NCBI GenBank assembly: GCA_013397115.1
Contig: VWZW01000847.1
Coordinates: forward strand, 1 to 64,000
Direction of reading: 5' to 3'
Length of the DNA stretch: 64,000 bases
From: Edolisoma coerulescens
Lineage: Eukaryota > Chordata > Aves > Passeriformes > Campephagidae
The position numbers and the translations under genes were made by a program. The notes beneath the pieces are model-generated. The model did not search any database and was not told the DNA's origin. It saw nothing but the letters and a program-made list of their open reading frames with translations. Below are positions 60,976 to 64,000 of this stretch, piece by piece. Each line of letters starts with the position of its first letter. Positions within the stretch are counted from its first letter, which is position 1.

Positions 60976-63167
60976 CTGTCAAAAGTAAGAAAGGAAATTG
61001 CTGAATTTTCATCACCAAAACTCAATAAATTGCAGCCAAATTTTCTCCAGCATATATGTTTCATTTGAAACATGCAAGCTGGCATGCACCAGGATAACTG
61101 CAAAACCAGGTGGGCTCTTGTGAGGATCTGCTTTTGTTGTAAAACCTTCTACATGGGGTCATAACAGGAAGCAAAAGTCACTGCTGTAAAAACATACCAG
61201 GACAGATTTATTGCTACATGGTCCCCAAACAATTGACAGGTAGGGGATCATTTCCCCAAAGCCAGGCCTGTCTCTACCCATACAGAAGTATGGAATTGCA
61301 AATCCAGTGATCAAAACCTGACCCATCCCAAATCCTCATGTTTGTAAAAGCTAGAGCCTCTTAGCCTTCAGTGTTCACGCTACCAAACTTCTCACAGCCA
61401 TGAACCAACTTGGCTACTAACTCATCCTCCACCGAGAAAAATAAAATATAAGAAATTGCCTATCAAGTCCCTTTAAAGGCCAGCTCCCAATACTACAAAA
61501 ACATTCAATCTTGCCAGTAATTTCAGCACAATACTACAATGGAAATCCTGGTCCATACTACAAATGACTGAATGAGAAATACAGGAATTACTCTAAATAT
61601 GAAAATCTTCATTACCAGTTAAGTGCTTTGAATTTCTGAATATTCTGGAAGCATGCTTCTTCAAAGCCTACATGTATTCTGGAGTATATATGAGTCTACA
61701 AGCTAATATCACATGTCTCAACAACACAGAAGGGATCAGGCATATTTACTTTGGTTTAAGTGTCCCCAAGAGTCTCAAAGATCAAGGCAGGGAGAAGGAA
61801 AGTGTCATGCTGGGACCTCACCTAAACAGCTATGACAAGAGATTTTGCAAAGAGGGAATCTGAGAGTGAGTACACCTTACAGACAACTGCCCCTTCCTTC
61901 CTTCCTTCCTTCCTTACCTCCATGACCCACTTTAGCAGGGCCTTCACACCTTCCTCTCGGCGGTTGTTCCATCGGCTCACAATAAACCCTTCCATTTGAA
62001 GCTCTTTGAAGATCATTGGAATCTGCACATAAGGCCCTGCAAGAGAAAGGAATCAGCAAGCCACCTGCAATATCAGTTTCATTCGGAATAAGTCCCAATG
62101 CATAAAGTGAGCTTTTAGCCAATAAAGACCACTGAATCACTTTGTTTCAGCCAGAAGCAACAGATATTTTTTCCAAACAGAATTTCCAGCACAAAAGACC
62201 AAAAATTCATGGATAGACAGCCATCTAGGGAAACAAACGCCTGATTCATAAAGCTATGGGGCTAAACATTCCTGAAAACCGTTTCATTCAGAAATAAAGT
62301 GGCCTCAGCTTCACTTGAGGGACTTCAGCTGAATCTCAAAAATACTGTTTTAACACCTTGTTTGATACCTTGCCAGGCTCTCATGCTCTCTCTAAGTCTC
62401 AAAATTTAAGTTATAAACTCTAGAAAACAGTTTCCTCAATCATAAAAATGTGTGATGGTCTCCTCATTCCCAAAAGCCTGTTCCATTTTTTTTAAGTGAT
62501 CTAAGAGTCCAAAGCTGGTCAGCTGCCAAAGAGAATATAGTCGTCCCATTTCTTCTAGAAGGAAAATCTGGAAAATTTAATGCTGTTGAAAATGAATATT
62601 CATTAAGCCACATTTCTCAGCAGTTTCATTAGTAGCTGAGATCTTATGAGAAAAAAACCATCAAAAACCTTAAGCCTGCATCATCTAAAAACCTGAGGGA
62701 AAACCATTATCTCATCTTAGAGCATGTACTACTGTATAAATGGCATCGTGACACCACACCTGCCTTCTGCTGATCTGTATCTGCTTAGGGCCCTGTGGAG
62801 TCCTGTTTTAAGTATTTTAACCACCCCTTCATTTCTAATCAGCAGATGTTCACCAGATAATGAGCACAAAGGAGGATGAGTGCATGTACACACAAGGAGT
62901 GTGGTCCCAGTGTCCCACAGCAGCAGTTAGTTACCCAAATGTACACACATATAAACACTTAAATGGCACAGGGAAGTAAACAGTAGACTCACATGTCTCA
63001 CATGTCTTTCTGCCATCACCAAAGAGAAAATCAATTTAGACACAATAAAGCAGGCCCTCACCTTTCTGAGGCACAGAGTCATTGTACTGAGAGATGGCTC
63101 CACAGACTGCAATCCTTCCGTATTTCTTCATCTGGTTGATAGCAACACTGGCAAATTCCCCGCCCAC
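60865..63167 (-). CDS. PTGR1: Prostaglandin reductase 1, C-terminal part (last three coding exons)
   Basis: Reading leftward, exons 63167-63062, 62036-61918 and 60975-60865 join to 111 residues plus stop. PTGR1 is a cytosolic NADPH-dependent enone reductase of the medium-chain dehydrogenase superfamily. It reduces 15-oxo-prostaglandins and toxic alkenals and inactivates leukotriene B4. The first exon carries the Rossmann-fold part (VGGEFASVAINQMKKYGRI, CGAIS). The second holds the ELQMEGFIVSRW and LLKWVME region. The last has EGFENMPMAFIGML and ends GKAVVKV. These match the corresponding parts of human PTGR1 closely, including both exon borders. The N-terminal two thirds (catalytic and NADPH-binding start) lie right of the window. 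The gene is convergent with TXN. NRF2 control is known for mammals, but the promoter is not in the window. Confidence 0.95.
61892..61915. repeat. (CCTT)n microsatellite overlapping a PTGR1 splice donor
   Basis: Six CCTT units on the plus strand read as GGAA repeats on the minus strand. They begin directly at the PTGR1 donor: GAG at 61920-61918 is followed by GTAAGGAAGGAAGG, so the donor's own bases are continuous with the repeat. Confidence 0.9.
61918..62036 (-). CDS. PTGR1: PTGR1 penultimate exon
   Basis: 119 nt between TCTCTTGCAG and GTAAGG. Its first two bases (GG) complete a Gly codon begun by the previous exon. It encodes PYVQIPMIFKELQMEGF to LLKWVME. It ends in phase 0. Confidence 0.95.
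63062..63167 (-). CDS. PTGR1: PTGR1 antepenultimate exon
   Basis: 106 nt between GTTCTTGTAG and GTGAGG. It encodes 35 residues (VGGEF to SVPQK) plus one base of a split Gly codon. It covers the late Rossmann-fold strand region of the reductase. Confidence 0.95.
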
Positions 63168-64000
63168 CTACAAGAACCAGAGCATGTGTAGCATTAGAGA
63201 TAATCCAGTGTTTAGCACTGACTGCCAAAATCTGCCAGCATTGCATTGTTGCACCCACAGGTTCAGTCTGGGGAAGCAACTTCCACTACCCCAAAGACGG
63301 TGGCTGCAGAAACACTTGCATTCACACAGTGCTATGAGGACTCAATCTCACTCTTCCAAAAATTAGTTATGAATGTAGGGAATCAGTTTTAATCCCAAAT
63401 CTGCTTCATGAAATTTGGTTTGGAAGCATCAGGCAGGACTAGCACATAGATCCGTCCTCCTAAGGGCATGTCCCTCCTCCACATAAGGGTGCTAAGAAGC
63501 ACCACCTCTGCTTTTCCCACACACCAGTCTGCACTTCTACATTTTCACATCATGGTGATGTAAAGATTTTACTTAATGGTTCTCATCTCCAAAACAGGAT
63601 GTGCTGTGAAAAGAAGCTTTTAATGGTGAGAGCTGTAAGAAAATTTACTGCTGTGGGGAGCTCTGCACAAAGTTGGAAGTGAGAATGAAGGGAATGGACA
63701 TGACCACAAAACCTATTTAAGACATTAGCAGCATGGGACATGAAATTTGGAAAGCTAATGCAAAGTGCCAGGAGCTCCTGCTACAGAGACAAGCATTTTG
63801 CCCTGACACCAAACATTACTTTCCATTGCCGAGAAAGGCAGAACCTCACGACCTTCATCCCTGAGTTGGCAGACACACTGCTGAAGGAAAGAAATGCTAA
63901 AGAGGTATTGATGGTTTCTTTTAAACCAGGTAGCTAGCCAGGGAGTTTAAGGCCAGTATATCAGCTAACACCCCTGTGACCAGGTATTACATTATCACGT
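63168..64000 (-). other. PTGR1: PTGR1 intron (left part)
   Basis: The next upstream PTGR1 exon, expected to encode a segment ending just before VGGEF, is not found before the right edge. The 65-codon plus frame at 63740-63937 is not related to PTGR1 and is probably chance. Confidence 0.7.

Overview
The window looks like avian nuclear DNA, most likely from a songbird and probably from the Z chromosome. It contains the 3' end of SVEP1 (+ strand), the thioredoxin gene TXN (+ strand) and the 3' end of PTGR1 (- strand). It also carries CR1 retrotransposon pieces and five copies of one long-terminal-repeat family that I associate with passerine genomes. The bird assignment rests on CR1 and on thioredoxin residues typical of birds. 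Passerine origin and Z linkage are inferences from the repeat family and from remembered synteny with human 9q31.

Layout. Positions 1-4810 hold the last three coding exons of SVEP1: two EGF-like modules plus a short basic tail, followed by a long 3' UTR. From about 7.4 to 43.4 kb there is no gene I can name. This stretch holds a minus-strand CR1 (13.0-13.9 kb), four LTR copies (20.4, 30.3, 35.4 and 37.7 kb) and simple repeats. It also holds a set of minus-strand segments at 24-28 kb that read like exons of an unassigned gene. The two LTRs at 35.4 and 37.7 kb each keep a perfect, different 5-bp target-site duplication, so they are independent solo LTRs. Positions 43.4-44.5 kb form a CpG-rich island broken by a 428-base run of N. 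This is the expected TXN promoter, and the first TXN exon (start codon plus about 8 residues) is missing, almost certainly inside the gap. A plus-strand CR1 tail lies just downstream in intron 1.

TXN exons 2-5 (49913-53124) are intact and code for 97 of the expected 105 residues, including the WCGPC redox centre, and end in a clear polyadenylation site. PTGR1 lies tail-to-tail with TXN. Its last three coding exons (63167 down to 60865) give 111 residues, and the rest of the gene lies beyond the right edge. Between them are a divergent LTR fragment and a few open segments of doubtful status.

The three named genes have separate jobs: extracellular matrix and cell adhesion (SVEP1), cytosolic disulfide reduction (TXN), and NADPH-dependent reduction of eicosanoids and reactive enals (PTGR1). 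TXN and PTGR1 are both known NRF2-responsive redox genes. I see no operon-like, CRISPR, phage or bacterial system. The most interesting items are the unassigned minus-strand exon set, the TXN-PTGR1 neighbourhood, the solo LTRs with intact duplications, and the microsatellite that runs into a PTGR1 splice donor.
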